Of a stretch of 64,000 bases of DNA, positions 21,808-30,162 are shown piece after piece (position 1 is the first letter of the stretch; every line of letters starts with the position of its first letter). This DNA comes from Microbacterium sp. LKL04 (GTDB lineage Bacteria > Actinomycetota > Actinomycetes > Actinomycetales > Microbacteriaceae): the NCBI RefSeq assembly GCF_900102005.1, contig NZ_LT627736.1, positions 558,001 through 622,000 of the forward strand. The letters are read 5' to 3'. The notes under the pieces are model-generated. The model was not told the origin of the DNA, ran no database searches, and saw only the letters and a program-made list of their open reading frames with translations. A program made the position numbers and the translations under genes.

Positions 21808-22149
21808 CCGTTCGATGTCGCGACGCTCGCGCTTGGTGGGCCGACCGGCGCCGCGGTCGCGGACGGCGACTTGAGCGACGGGTTCGCGTTCGGGCGTCCG
21901 GTCCTCGGCGGCGACGGCGGCCAGGGGAGCGCCGACGCGTTTGGTGAGCGTCTGACGCACGACGAGGATGCGGTCGAAGCCCGCGATCCGCACGCGCAGC
22001 TCGTCGCCCGGTTTGACCTGCTGGGCGGCTTTCGCCCTGTCGCCGTTGACCCGGACATGCCCGGCGCGGCAGGCGGTGGTTGCCGCCGATCTGGTCTTGT
22101 AGACGCGGACCGCCCACAGCCAGGAGTCGACACGCACGGCATCCGCCAT
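21793..22149 (-). CDS. S4 RNA-binding domain protein (Hsp15-like)
   Basis: This 118-residue protein starts with an S4 domain: RVDSWLWAVRVYKTRSAAT, then GHVRVNG and VKPGDELRV. The tail is basic (RGAGRPTKRERRDIERLRGR), as in Hsp15. E. coli Hsp15 binds stalled 50S subunits carrying nascent peptide; a similar ribosome-rescue role is inferred. Upstream on this strand are a GGAGGA ribosome site and a TACGAT hexamer, so it has a short leader. It overlaps DUF2809 tail-to-tail by 15 nt. Confidence 0.87.
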   Translation of the reverse strand: MADAVRVDSWLWAVRVYKTRSAATTACRAGHVRVNGDRAKAAQQVKPGDELRVRIAGFDRILVVRQTLTKRVGAPLAAVAAEDRTPEREPVAQVAVRDRGAGRPTKRERRDIERLRGR

Positions 22150-22189
22150 GTGGTCCTCCTCCCGTCCGGTGGGTCCATCGTAAGACGGG

Positions 22190-22693
22190 TCAGGGTGCCG
22201 CGAGTCGCCGTTCGACGCGGGTGAACATGGCGTCGTCGAAAGCGACGATGCGCGCCTCGGTCACCGCAGACGGTGTCTCGGTGAGCGTTGCGACGGCGGC
22301 GTCGACCGCGTCGTCGAGTGGCCAGCCGTAGATCCCGGCGCTGATAAGCGGGAAGGCGACGGTCGTCGCGCCGAGGTCGTCAGCGACCTCGAGGGCACGA
22401 CGGTAGCAGGAGGTGAGGAGACCGCGGTCGCGTTCGCCGGCCGTATGGTTCGGTCCGACGACGTGGATGACCCAGCGTGCGGGCAGGTCGCCGGCGGTCG
22501 TCCACCCGGCATCCCCGGTCGCGAGGCCATGCGGGAAGCGGGCGATGCAGTCGGCGAGGATCTCGGGACCGCCCGCGCGGTGGATGGCACCGTCGACGCC
22601 TCCGCCGCCCCGCATGGCGCGATTGGCGGCGTTCACGAGGGCGTCGACCTGCTGGCGGGTGATGTCGCCGCGGACGACGGTGACGCGGCTCAT
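22190..22693 (-). CDS. Macro domain protein (ADP-ribose hydrolase-like)
   Basis: This 167-residue stand-alone macro domain carries the ADP-ribose-binding NAAN at 21-24 and GGGVDGAI at 30-37. A later VIHVVGP and the SAGIYGWPLDDA phosphate loop complete the fold. Close relatives (YmdB/TTHA0132 type) hydrolyse O-acetyl-ADP-ribose or remove ADP-ribose from proteins or nucleic acids. The open frame extends upstream, but ATG 22693 gives MSRVTVVRGDIT, the normal N-terminus, and overlaps the GNAT gene stop as ATGA, so the two are co-translated. Confidence 0.92.
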   Translation of the reverse strand: MSRVTVVRGDITRQQVDALVNAANRAMRGGGGVDGAIHRAGGPEILADCIARFPHGLATGDAGWTTAGDLPARWVIHVVGPNHTAGERDRGLLTSCYRRALEVADDLGATTVAFPLISAGIYGWPLDDAVDAAVATLTETPSAVTEARIVAFDDAMFTRVERRLAAP

Positions 22694-23268
22694 GAGAGCT
22701 CCTTTGCGACGATCGGACGGGCCGCGCCGGGGCGGGCGGTCTCCATGAAGCCTGCGGCGAGGAAGCTCGACAGCGTGCCGTGGTAGAGGTCGTTGGAGGA
22801 GAACCGCTTGACGTCGGTGTCGAGCGGGTAGCCCTCGACGATGCGGGCGCCATGCGTGCGGGCGTGGTCGACTGCGGCGTCCAGAAGGCGGCTCGCGATG
22901 CCCTGGGAGCGGTGCTCTTTGCGGACGACGAAGCACGTGATCGCCCAGACGGACGGGTCATCCATCGGCTCCGGTGACGTCTGGATGTTGCGGGTACGCG
23001 CGAGGCGGGGTTGATCGGGGCGGGGGGAGACCTTGACCCAGCCGGCGGCGTCGCCGTCGACGTACGCGATCAGCGCTGACGGGACCGGAGCCGAGAGGTC
23101 CTGACGCAGTAGCTCACGCCGTTCGTCGACACTGGTCGCCTCGAAGTCCTTCGGCGCGAGCATCCACCACTGGCACCAGCAGTCGGCGCCGTCGCCGCCT
23201 CCGGTCAACGCGTCCTCGGCGTCGGCGAAGCGATCCGCACGCGCCGGTTCGATCAATATCTCGGCCAT
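22690..23268 (-). CDS. GNAT family N-acetyltransferase
   Basis: This 192-residue protein has the acetyl-CoA-binding motif in VVRKEHRSQGIASRLLDAAVDHA and late strands AGFMETAR. The N-terminal region contains a Cys/Trp-rich stretch, CWCQWWMLAPKDF, of a GNAT subgroup seen in many Actinobacteria. The substrate is unknown. TACCCT lies exactly 6 nt before the ATG, implying a leaderless mRNA for this gene and the coupled macro-domain gene. Confidence 0.88.
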   Translation of the reverse strand: MAEILIEPARADRFADAEDALTGGGDGADCWCQWWMLAPKDFEATSVDERRELLRQDLSAPVPSALIAYVDGDAAGWVKVSPRPDQPRLARTRNIQTSPEPMDDPSVWAITCFVVRKEHRSQGIASRLLDAAVDHARTHGARIVEGYPLDTDVKRFSSNDLYHGTLSSFLAAGFMETARPGAARPIVAKELS

Positions 23269-23274
23269 CCGGGC

Positions 23275-23280
23275 AGGGTA
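23275..23280 (-). promoter_or_regulatory. -10 hexamer TACCCT, leaderless
   Basis: Reading leftward, TACCCT is followed by 6 nt and then the ATG of the GNAT gene at 23268, so transcription should begin at the start codon. Confidence 0.6.
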
Positions 23281-23318
23281 GCGGCGACATCGGACACGCG
23301 GAACCCCGTGGCGGTTCG

Positions 23319-23344
23319 CGGGCGGCCTCCGGACCGGTTAGGAT
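23319..23344 (+). promoter_or_regulatory. tRNA-Pro promoter with shared 19-nt element
   Basis: TAGGAT at 23339-23344 is a good -10 hexamer about 29 nt before the mature tRNA. The -35 region is occupied by cgggcggcctccggaccgg (23319-23337), an exact copy of 10548-10566 before pyrG. Confidence 0.55.
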
Positions 23345-23372
23345 AGTGGAGTTGTCCGCGAGGGCAACGGAC

Positions 23373-23446
<74 letters not shown>

Positions 23447-23456
23447 CGGTTCGAGG

Positions 23457-23506
23457 AAGCCTCGGAATCACGCAGAAGATGCGGGTTCCGGGGCTTTCGT
23501 CGTTCG
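23457..23506 (+). terminator. Terminator after tRNA-Pro
   Basis: AAGCCTCGGAA (23457-23467) pairs with TTCCGGGGCTT (23486-23496) through 11 bp with one G-T. An inner CGCA/TGCG stem extends it, and a T-rich tail (tcgtcgttcgtt) follows. It lies 11 nt after the tRNA. Confidence 0.8.
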
Positions 23507-23600
23507 TTCCGTACCTACCCGCGAATTGACACGATTCATTCTTTCGGATGGATGCCTTGCGCCTGCCTCATGGGTCATGCCAGGATCGGTCGCAACGAGC

Positions 23601-23616
23601 TGGAATGCGCTTTCCA
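23601..23616 (+). promoter_or_regulatory. Near-perfect palindrome, LacI-type operator candidate
   Basis: TGGAATGCGCTTTCCA is a 16-bp palindrome with 7 of 8 half-site positions matching and a central CG, the layout of LacI/GalR-family operators. It lies 125 bp before the rhamnogalacturonan enzyme start, the only downstream gene. A TTGACA hexamer at 23526-23531 is nearby, but no convincing -10 was found. No LacI regulator is encoded in this window. Confidence 0.45.
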
Positions 23617-23740
23617 ATGACGGGAGCGCGTGGGCTCGATGACGTGACATAAGCCCCTCTCGAGGTTGTCGGACCGTTCTCCGCCCATCCGGTGCGGGTC
23701 GTCCGGCGCGCCTTCTCGCCGACGACGTCCAGGAGGACCC

Positions 23741-26700
23741 ATGCCCATCCGCCGTCCCCGCTCCGCGCTCGCTCTCGCGTCCGCGGCCGCACTCACCGCG
23801 TCGCTCATCGCTGCGGCGCCCGCGGCCGCTGCAGACACGCCCGCGCCGCTCCCCGACGGCGACGTCGTCGCGTTCGACTTCGGGCCTGGCGCCGTCGCCT
23901 CCGGCGCGCTCGGCGTGACGTCCGCGACGGCGTTCGACTCAGAGTGGGGGTACGGCTTCTCCACGGCGCCCACATCCGCAGACCCTGATGTCGACCGCGG
24001 CGGCGACGACGCCGTGCGGTCCGACTTCGTCGCGGCGCAGGGCGGCACCTTCGAGGTCGACCTCGCGCCGGGTGACTACTCGGTGTCGCTCGTCGCCGGC
24101 GATGCGGAGGGCGCAACGGACATCGCGATCACGGCTGAATCGATGGCCAAGGTGCAGCCGACCGCGAAGGCGGCAGGGGAGTACCTCGAGATGGCGTTCC
24201 CCATCGCCCTCGTCGACGGGCGCCTGACTATGCAGATCGCGGGCGGAGCGGCATCCCTCAACGCGCTCACGATCACGCGGCTGCCCGAGCGCACCGCCGG
24301 CGCCGTGCCCACGACCTATCTGACGGGCGATTCGACCGTCCAGACCTACGACGCGACGGCGTACGCGCCGCAGGCGGGGTGGGGTCAGATGCTCGAGCGC
24401 TTCCTCTCCGACGACGTCGCGGTCAAGAACCACGCGATCGGCGGGCGCTCGTCCAAGAACTTCCTCACGCAGGGCCGCCTCGACGAGGTGCTGCGCGCGA
24501 TCCGCCCCGGCGACTACCTGTTCGCGCAGTTCGGCCACAACGACGCGACGCAGGGAGTGGACGACCGCTACGCCTCGCCCGCCGACTACAAGGAGTACCT
24601 CCGCACGTACGTCGAGGGCGCGCGCCAGCGCGGTGCGACACCGGTCCTCGTGACGCCCGTCTCCCGCCGGAACTTCGACCCCGAGACGGGGCTTTCCCGC
24701 GTGAGCTTCCCCGAGTACGTCGAGAAGATGACCGAGCTCGCCGCGGAGGAGGACGTGCCGCTGGTCGACCTCTCGGCATCCAGCCGCGCCTACCTCGACG
24801 AGATCGGCTCCGAAGCGGCCAAGGCCGTCTTCCTGCACGTCGACCCGGGAGTGTTCCCCAACCGGCCCGCCGGAACGGTCGACGACACGCACTTCCAGGA
24901 GTACGGCGCCATCCAGATGGCTCGCCTGGTGGCCCAGGGCATCGGCACCCTCGACATCCCCCTCGCCGACGAGATCACCGACACGGAGCCCCCGGCCGAT
25001 GCGCCAGCCGCCCCGCAGAAGCTCGTCGCCGGCGCCATCAGCAACGCCGGGGCCACCCTGAAGTGGGACGCCGTGCCGACCGCGGACATCTACAAGGTGT
25101 TCCGCCAGGCGGCCGGTGAGGACACTTGGACTCTGGTCGGCACCGTGACCCAGCCCACGACGATCGTGCAAGGTCTCAGCGAAGGTGCGACTGTCCGCTA
25201 CCGCGTCGTCGCGGTCAACGGTCGCGGCGAATCCGAACCGTCGGCGCCGGTGGAGTTCACCACCAAGCAGGCCGCCTACCGGTTCGACTTCCAGCTCGCC
25301 GGCAACCCGCTCGCCGCCGGGTACACCGAGATCACGCCGAACCTCGGGTACACGAAAGACCGCGGGTACGGCTTCACGAACACGCTGCCCGCCAACGCGG
25401 GGCGTGACCGCGGCGCCTCCGAGGGGTCGAACGACCTGATCCGCGACTTCGTCCTCCCGGGCGACAGCTCGACCTTCGCGCTCGACGTCCCGAACGGCAC
25501 CTACTCGGTCAAGACGTTCTCGGGCGACTGGATCGGGTCGACCCGCACGAGCTTCCGCGTCGAGGGGAAGGAAGCGGGAACGGGCAACGCCGGCCGAGGC
25601 TCGGTCGCGGCCGTCCTCCGCGGACCCTTCCTCGTCACCGACGGTCAGCTGAACATCGAGGCCTACGGCGCCGCTGCCGGCACGCGTCTGAACGGACTCG
25701 AGATCACGCCCATCCTCCTCGGCCCGACGGGGCTGAAGGTGACGGGCGTCGAGGCGGACCCCGCCGCTCCCGAGATCGACCTGGCATGGGATGCCGAATC
25801 CGGCCTCACCTGGAACATCTACCGATCGTCCGCCTTCGACACCGCCCCGGCGCTCGTCGGCAGCAGCACCGAGCCGGCGTACACCGACCGGACGGCGCGC
25901 GTCGGACTGGACTACAGCTACCACGTGACCGCCGTGGACCGGACGGGCCTCGAATCCGTGCCGTCGGCCAAGGTCGAGACGAGCCTGATCGACCCTGACG
26001 TCGACGCCCCCGGCAAGCCCACGGGCATCGACGCCGTCCGCATCGACCCGCGCGAGGTCGAGCTCGCCTGGGCGGCCGCCGATGACAGCCTCTACTTCCT
26101 CGTATTCCGCTCAGAGGTCGAGGGCGAGCGTGGCACCCTCGTCGGCACGACTGACGTCCCGCGCTTCATCGACGACGACGGTGTGCTGACCACGGTGCCG
26201 TACTTCTACACGGTCGTCCCGGTCGGCGTGGGCGGTGCCGGTGCGGCATCCGACCCGTACGAGACGGCGGCGCCGACGGTGCTGCAGCGCCAGGCGGAGT
26301 ACCTCGATCGTGGCGTCGCCGCGGTACGGACCGATGACGGCGTGCTCGTGTCGTGGCGACTGCTGGGCACCGACCCGGCCGACGCGGGTTTCCACGTGTA
26401 CCGTGACGGCCGGCGCATCACCACGGCGCCGATCACCGCGTCGACCAACCTGCTGGACCCCGATGGGACGGATGCCTCGGAGTACTTCGTCACCCGATTG
26501 AGCGGGTCGGGCGACGAGACCGTCGAGACGACCGAGTCCGATCCGGTGCGTGTGCAGACCGCGGCGTACCGAACGGTTGCGCTCCAGAAGCCGGCGGACG
26601 CCTACACGAAGGACGGTCAGCCCTACTCCTACTCGGCCAACGACACCACCGTCGGCGACGTCGACGGTGACGGACAGTACGAGCTCATCGTGAAGTGGTA

Positions 26701-28981
26701 CCCCTCCAACGCGAAGGACAACTCGCAGGGCGGCTACACCGGCAACGTCTACGTCGATGCCTACCGGCTCGACGGCGAGCGCCTCTGGCGGATCGACCTG
26801 GGCGTGAACGTCCGAGCGGGCGCCCACTACACGGACCTCATGGTCTACGACTTCGACGGCGACGGCCGTGCGGAGCTGATCACGCGGACCGCGGACGGCA
26901 CGGTCGACGGCGCCGGGCGCGTCATCGGCGATGCCAGCGCGGACCACCGCAACAGTTCGGGGTACGTCCTGCAGGGCCCGGAGTTCCTGACGGTCTTCAA
27001 CGGCCTGACGGGCGCGGCGGTCGACACGATCGACTACATCCCGCAGCGCGGCGACGTCGGATCGTGGGGCGACACCTACGGCAACCGGGTCGACCGGTTC
27101 CTCGCGTCCGTCGCGTACCTCGACGGCGAGCACCCGAGCGCGATCTTCAGCCGCGGGTACTACACGCGTGCCGTCGTCGCAGCCGTCGACTTCGACGGCG
27201 AGAAGCTGACGACGCGATGGGTCGCCGATTCGGACGAGGACGGTGCCGAAGCCCTGTACGGGCAGGGTAACCACTCCATGTCGGTCGCCGACGTCGACGG
27301 TGACGCGAAGGACGAGATCATCTTCGGCTCGGCCACGATCGACGACGACGGGGAGCTCCTCTATTCGACGGGGCTCGGCCACGGCGACGCGCTGCACGTC
27401 AGCGATTTCGACCCGTCGCGACCGGGCCTCGAGGCCTTCGCCGCCCACGAGAACATGGCGGCATCGGGCAACCGCGGCGCGACGTACCGCGACGCGAAGA
27501 CCGGAGAGGTGCTCTGGAGCATTCCCGCCACCGTCGACACGGGCCGTGCCGCCATGGGCGACATCGACCCGCGGCATCCCGGCGCCGAAGGCTGGGCCGT
27601 CGGCGGCGACGCCGCGTGGAACTCCCGGACCGGAACTCTCGTCGCCGCCGACGGCGAGGTCATCGGGGACCGCATCCCGGCGGCGAACTTCCTCGCATGG
27701 TTCGACGGCGACCCGCTGCGCGAGATCGTCGACCACGACTGGGATGCCACGACATCGCAGGGCACGCCCGTCGTCGCGAAGTGGGACTGGGAGGCCGGGG
27801 AGCAGAGGACGATCCTCTCGGATGCCGGGGCCCGGTCGAACAACGGCACGAAGGGTACGCCCAACCTCCAGGCCGACCTGTTCGGCGACTGGCGCGAAGA
27901 GATCGTGTGGCGCTCGGCGGACTCGTCGGAGCTGCGCATCTACTCGACCTCCGACGAGACCGACATCCGCATCCCGACGCTCATGCACGACATGCAGTAC
28001 CGGGTCGCGGTCGCCTGGCAGAACACCGGCTATAACCAGCCGCCGCACCCGAGCTTCTTCATCGGCGACGGCATGGAACCGGCTCCGATGCCGCGCATCG
28101 CCGTGACGGGTGGTCCCTCGGGCGGTGCCGACGAGACCGCTCCGGTGATCTCGGGTCTCCCGAAGAACGGTGCGCTCCTGCCTGACAGCGGTGAGCTCGC
28201 GCTCGGGGTGTCGGCGGCAGACCCCGAGTCCGGCGTGCGGAACCTCGACGTCGCCCTCGACGGGGAGCCGATCGCGGCCGACGCCGTCATCGATCTGTCG
28301 GACAAGGCCGGGGACCACGTGCTGACGGTCCGGGCCGTCAACCACGACGGCCTCGTCGCGACGGCGGAGTCCCGGTTCTCGGTCTACGCCGACGAAGGGG
28401 TGACCGCCCGGCCCGGCCGGGGTGCGCTCGCGAGCGACAGCGGGTGGGGTGACGGCCTGCGCGACGGATCGTTCACGGTCACCATGAACCTGTGGTGGGG
28501 CGTCAACGGCTCCGTGTTCCGGCTGTACGAGAACGGCGAACTCCTCGACACCCGCCTTCTGACCCCGCAATCGCCGCGGGCGCAGCAGGTCGCGGTGCCG
28601 ATCGCCGGCCGCTCGAACGGCACGTACGTCTACACGGGCGAGCTGATCAATGCGGCCGGTGTCACCGAGACGACGTCGATCACCGTCACGGTGACGGATG
28701 CCGCTCCCGGAACGCCCGTGCTCTCGCACGACAACCACGACCGGGACGGCGCCTACACGGTCACGTCGAACCTGTGGTGGGGGACCAACGCGACCTCGTA
28801 CGCGCTGTACGAGAACGGGAAGGTCATCGACGAGCAGCAGCTCGCCGCCGCGTCGCCGAATGCGCAGCGCACCCGCACGGCGGTCACGGGCCGTGCCCCG
28901 GGCACGTACGAGTACGTCGTCGAGTACCGCAACGAGGCGGGCGCGACCCGCTCGACTCCGCTGACGGTCGTCGTCCGCTGA
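23741..28981 (+). CDS. Secreted bifunctional rhamnogalacturonan acetylesterase / rhamnogalacturonan lyase
   Basis: This 1746-residue secreted protein should deacetylate and cleave rhamnogalacturonan I of pectin. Residues 1-31 form a signal peptide ending AAAA before Asp32. A beta-sandwich (about 44-182, FDFGPG) precedes a CE12-type SGNH esterase (189-415) with GDST Ser198, GGRSSKN, FGHND Asn267, and DDTHF Asp381/His384. FN3, a second beta-sandwich (about 513-660) and two FN3 domains follow. Residues about 849-1460 are a PL11 lyase: the beta-sheet entry domain (QAEYLDRGVAAV) and many Asp-rich calcium loops such as DVDGDG and DFDGDG. The end has an Ig-like domain and two 94-residue repeats with NLWWG at 1583 and 1677. 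No sortase motif or membrane anchor is seen. The start has AGGAGG 4 nt upstream. Confidence 0.92.
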   Translation: MPIRRPRSALALASAAALTASLIAAAPAAAADTPAPLPDGDVVAFDFGPGAVASGALGVTSATAFDSEWGYGFSTAPTSADPDVDRGGDDAVRSDFVAAQGGTFEVDLAPGDYSVSLVAGDAEGATDIAITAESMAKVQPTAKAAGEYLEMAFPIALVDGRLTMQIAGGAASLNALTITRLPERTAGAVPTTYLTGDSTVQTYDATAYAPQAGWGQMLERFLSDDVAVKNHAIGGRSSKNFLTQGRLDEVLRAIRPGDYLFAQFGHNDATQGVDDRYASPADYKEYLRTYVEGARQRGATPVLVTPVSRRNFDPETGLSRVSFPEYVEKMTELAAEEDVPLVDLSASSRAYLDEIGSEAAKAVFLHVDPGVFPNRPAGTVDDTHFQEYGAIQMARLVAQGIGTLDIPLADEITDTEPPADAPAAPQKLVAGAISNAGATLKWDAVPTADIYKVFRQAAGEDTWTLVGTVTQPTTIVQGLSEGATVRYRVVAVNGRGESEPSAPVEFTTKQAAYRFDFQLAGNPLAAGYTEITPNLGYTKDRGYGFTNTLPANAGRDRGASEGSNDLIRDFVLPGDSSTFALDVPNGTYSVKTFSGDWIGSTRTSFRVEGKEAGTGNAGRGSVAAVLRGPFLVTDGQLNIEAYGAAAGTRLNGLEITPILLGPTGLKVTGVEADPAAPEIDLAWDAESGLTWNIYRSSAFDTAPALVGSSTEPAYTDRTARVGLDYSYHVTAVDRTGLESVPSAKVETSLIDPDVDAPGKPTGIDAVRIDPREVELAWAAADDSLYFLVFRSEVEGERGTLVGTTDVPRFIDDDGVLTTVPYFYTVVPVGVGGAGAASDPYETAAPTVLQRQAEYLDRGVAAVRTDDGVLVSWRLLGTDPADAGFHVYRDGRRITTAPITASTNLLDPDGTDASEYFVTRLSGSGDETVETTESDPVRVQTAAYRTVALQKPADAYTKDGQPYSYSANDTTVGDVDGDGQYELIVKWYPSNAKDNSQGGYTGNVYVDAYRLDGERLWRIDLGVNVRAGAHYTDLMVYDFDGDGRAELITRTADGTVDGAGRVIGDASADHRNSSGYVLQGPEFLTVFNGLTGAAVDTIDYIPQRGDVGSWGDTYGNRVDRFLASVAYLDGEHPSAIFSRGYYTRAVVAAVDFDGEKLTTRWVADSDEDGAEALYGQGNHSMSVADVDGDAKDEIIFGSATIDDDGELLYSTGLGHGDALHVSDFDPSRPGLEAFAAHENMAASGNRGATYRDAKTGEVLWSIPATVDTGRAAMGDIDPRHPGAEGWAVGGDAAWNSRTGTLVAADGEVIGDRIPAANFLAWFDGDPLREIVDHDWDATTSQGTPVVAKWDWEAGEQRTILSDAGARSNNGTKGTPNLQADLFGDWREEIVWRSADSSELRIYSTSDETDIRIPTLMHDMQYRVAVAWQNTGYNQPPHPSFFIGDGMEPAPMPRIAVTGGPSGGADETAPVISGLPKNGALLPDSGELALGVSAADPESGVRNLDVALDGEPIAADAVIDLSDKAGDHVLTVRAVNHDGLVATAESRFSVYADEGVTARPGRGALASDSGWGDGLRDGSFTVTMNLWWGVNGSVFRLYENGELLDTRLLTPQSPRAQQVAVPIAGRSNGTYVYTGELINAAGVTETTSITVTVTDAAPGTPVLSHDNHDRDGAYTVTSNLWWGTNATSYALYENGKVIDEQQLAAASPNAQRTRTAVTGRAPGTYEYVVEYRNEAGATRSTPLTVVVR

Positions 28982-28984
28982 GAC

Positions 28985-29029
28985 GGATGCCGCGGGCCGC
29001 CCTCGCAGGAGGTGCGACCCGCGGCATCC
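28985..29029 (+). terminator. Terminator built on an inverted GGATGCCG pair
   Basis: GGATGCCGCGGG (28985-28996) and CCCGCGGCATCC (29018-29029) form a perfect 12-bp stem. An inner TCGCA/TGCGA stem extends it, and there is no T-tract. It lies between the convergent rhamnogalacturonan enzyme and oxidoreductase genes and can serve both. Confidence 0.7.
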
Positions 29030-29060
29030 CTTCGCCACTGTCAGGCGGTCGCGTGCGGAC

Positions 29061-30092
29061 TCAGAGCTCCGCGACGCGGATGAGTACCTTGCCGACCGTG
29101 GCGGCTTCGACCGCGTCGTGCGCGGCCGCGGTCTCCTCCAGCGGGAACCAGGTCAGCGGAAGGCCGGCGTCCTCGCCGACCGGGAGAGCTCCGTCTTCGA
29201 GTGCGCGCGTGATGTCGGCGACCGCGGCATCGAGGGCCGGTTCTCCGACCGTGTAGAGCAGGACGCCCTGCACACGGATGTTCTTCGCGAAGGTCGGACG
29301 GATGGGCATGCTGAACGTGTCGCCGTTATCGTCCGCGTAGAACGCGATGACCGCGTGGCCGGCAGCGACCTCCGCGTCGATGGCCGCATTCGTGGCGAGG
29401 GACACCTCCACGATCTGGTCGACGCCGTCGGGTGCGATCTCGCGGATCTTCTCGACGAGGTCGCCCTGCGTGTAATCGACGATGTGGTGCGCGCCAGCGG
29501 CTCGGGCGAGCTCGGCCTTGGCGTCCGAGCTGACGGTCGTGATCACCGTCGCGCCGGCCCACCGGGCGAGCTGGATCGCCGCGTGGCCGACGGCGCCGGC
29601 GCCTCCCGCGACGAGCACGGTGCGTCCGGCGAGCGCTCCAGGGGCCAGGCGAGCCGGCCCGTCCTCGTGGACCGTGAGGGCGCGGTGCGCGGTCACGGCG
29701 GGAACGCCGAGGCTCGCGGCTGCCGCGAAGTCGACGCCCTCGGGGAGGCGGACGGCACGGGATGCCGGTACCACCGTGTACTCCTGTGCGGTGCCCGTGG
29801 GGCGCTGGTGCTGCGCGAGGTGCACCCACACGCGATCGCCGACGGTCAGTCCCTCCACCCCGTCGCCGAGCGCGTCGACGATGCCCGCGCCGTCCTGGTT
29901 CGGGACGGTCTCGGCGAAACTCGCCCGCGCCGTGCCGCCCGCGCGGGACTTCCAGTCGGTCGGGTTCACGCCCGACACGGCGATGCGCACGCGCACCTCG
30001 CCGGCCCCGGGATCGGCGATGTCTCGGTCGACGAGGGACAGGACGTCGGAGGCGCCCGGGGTGCGGTAGACGATGGCCTTCATGTGGAGCAT
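29061..30092 (-). CDS. Zinc-independent quinone oxidoreductase-like MDR protein
   Basis: This 343-residue medium-chain dehydrogenase/reductase resembles NADPH:quinone reductase. The N-terminal GroES-like part has VSGVNPTDWKSRAG. The Rossmann motif is VLVAGGAGAVGHAAIQLA, and VDQIVEVSLATN follows. The catalytic and structural zinc ligands of alcohol dehydrogenases are absent. The ATG at 30092 (MLHMKAIVYR) is chosen because TACGGT lies 6 nt upstream; the ATG at 30083 is the conventional alternative. The substrate is unknown; quinones or enones are inferred. Confidence 0.88.
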   Translation of the reverse strand: MLHMKAIVYRTPGASDVLSLVDRDIADPGAGEVRVRIAVSGVNPTDWKSRAGGTARASFAETVPNQDGAGIVDALGDGVEGLTVGDRVWVHLAQHQRPTGTAQEYTVVPASRAVRLPEGVDFAAAASLGVPAVTAHRALTVHEDGPARLAPGALAGRTVLVAGGAGAVGHAAIQLARWAGATVITTVSSDAKAELARAAGAHHIVDYTQGDLVEKIREIAPDGVDQIVEVSLATNAAIDAEVAAGHAVIAFYADDNGDTFSMPIRPTFAKNIRVQGVLLYTVGEPALDAAVADITRALEDGALPVGEDAGLPLTWFPLEETAAAHDAVEAATVGKVLIRVAEL

Positions 30093-30098
30093 GAACCG

Positions 30099-30104
30099 AC
30101 CGTA
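30099..30104 (-). promoter_or_regulatory. -10 hexamer TACGGT, leaderless
   Basis: Reading leftward, TACGGT, six nt and ATG (30092) give a leaderless arrangement for the oxidoreductase gene and decide its start over the internal ATG at 30083. Confidence 0.55.
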
Positions 30105-30162
30105 TCGCGCCGGCATTCCACGACCGGGGGATTGCCAGGCGCACTGTGGGAGGCTCGATGCG

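Noticed and set aside
26111..29038. 975-residue minus-strand open frame opposite the rhamnogalacturonan enzyme
   Set aside because: Antisense shadow; the plus strand carries complete catalytic motifs.
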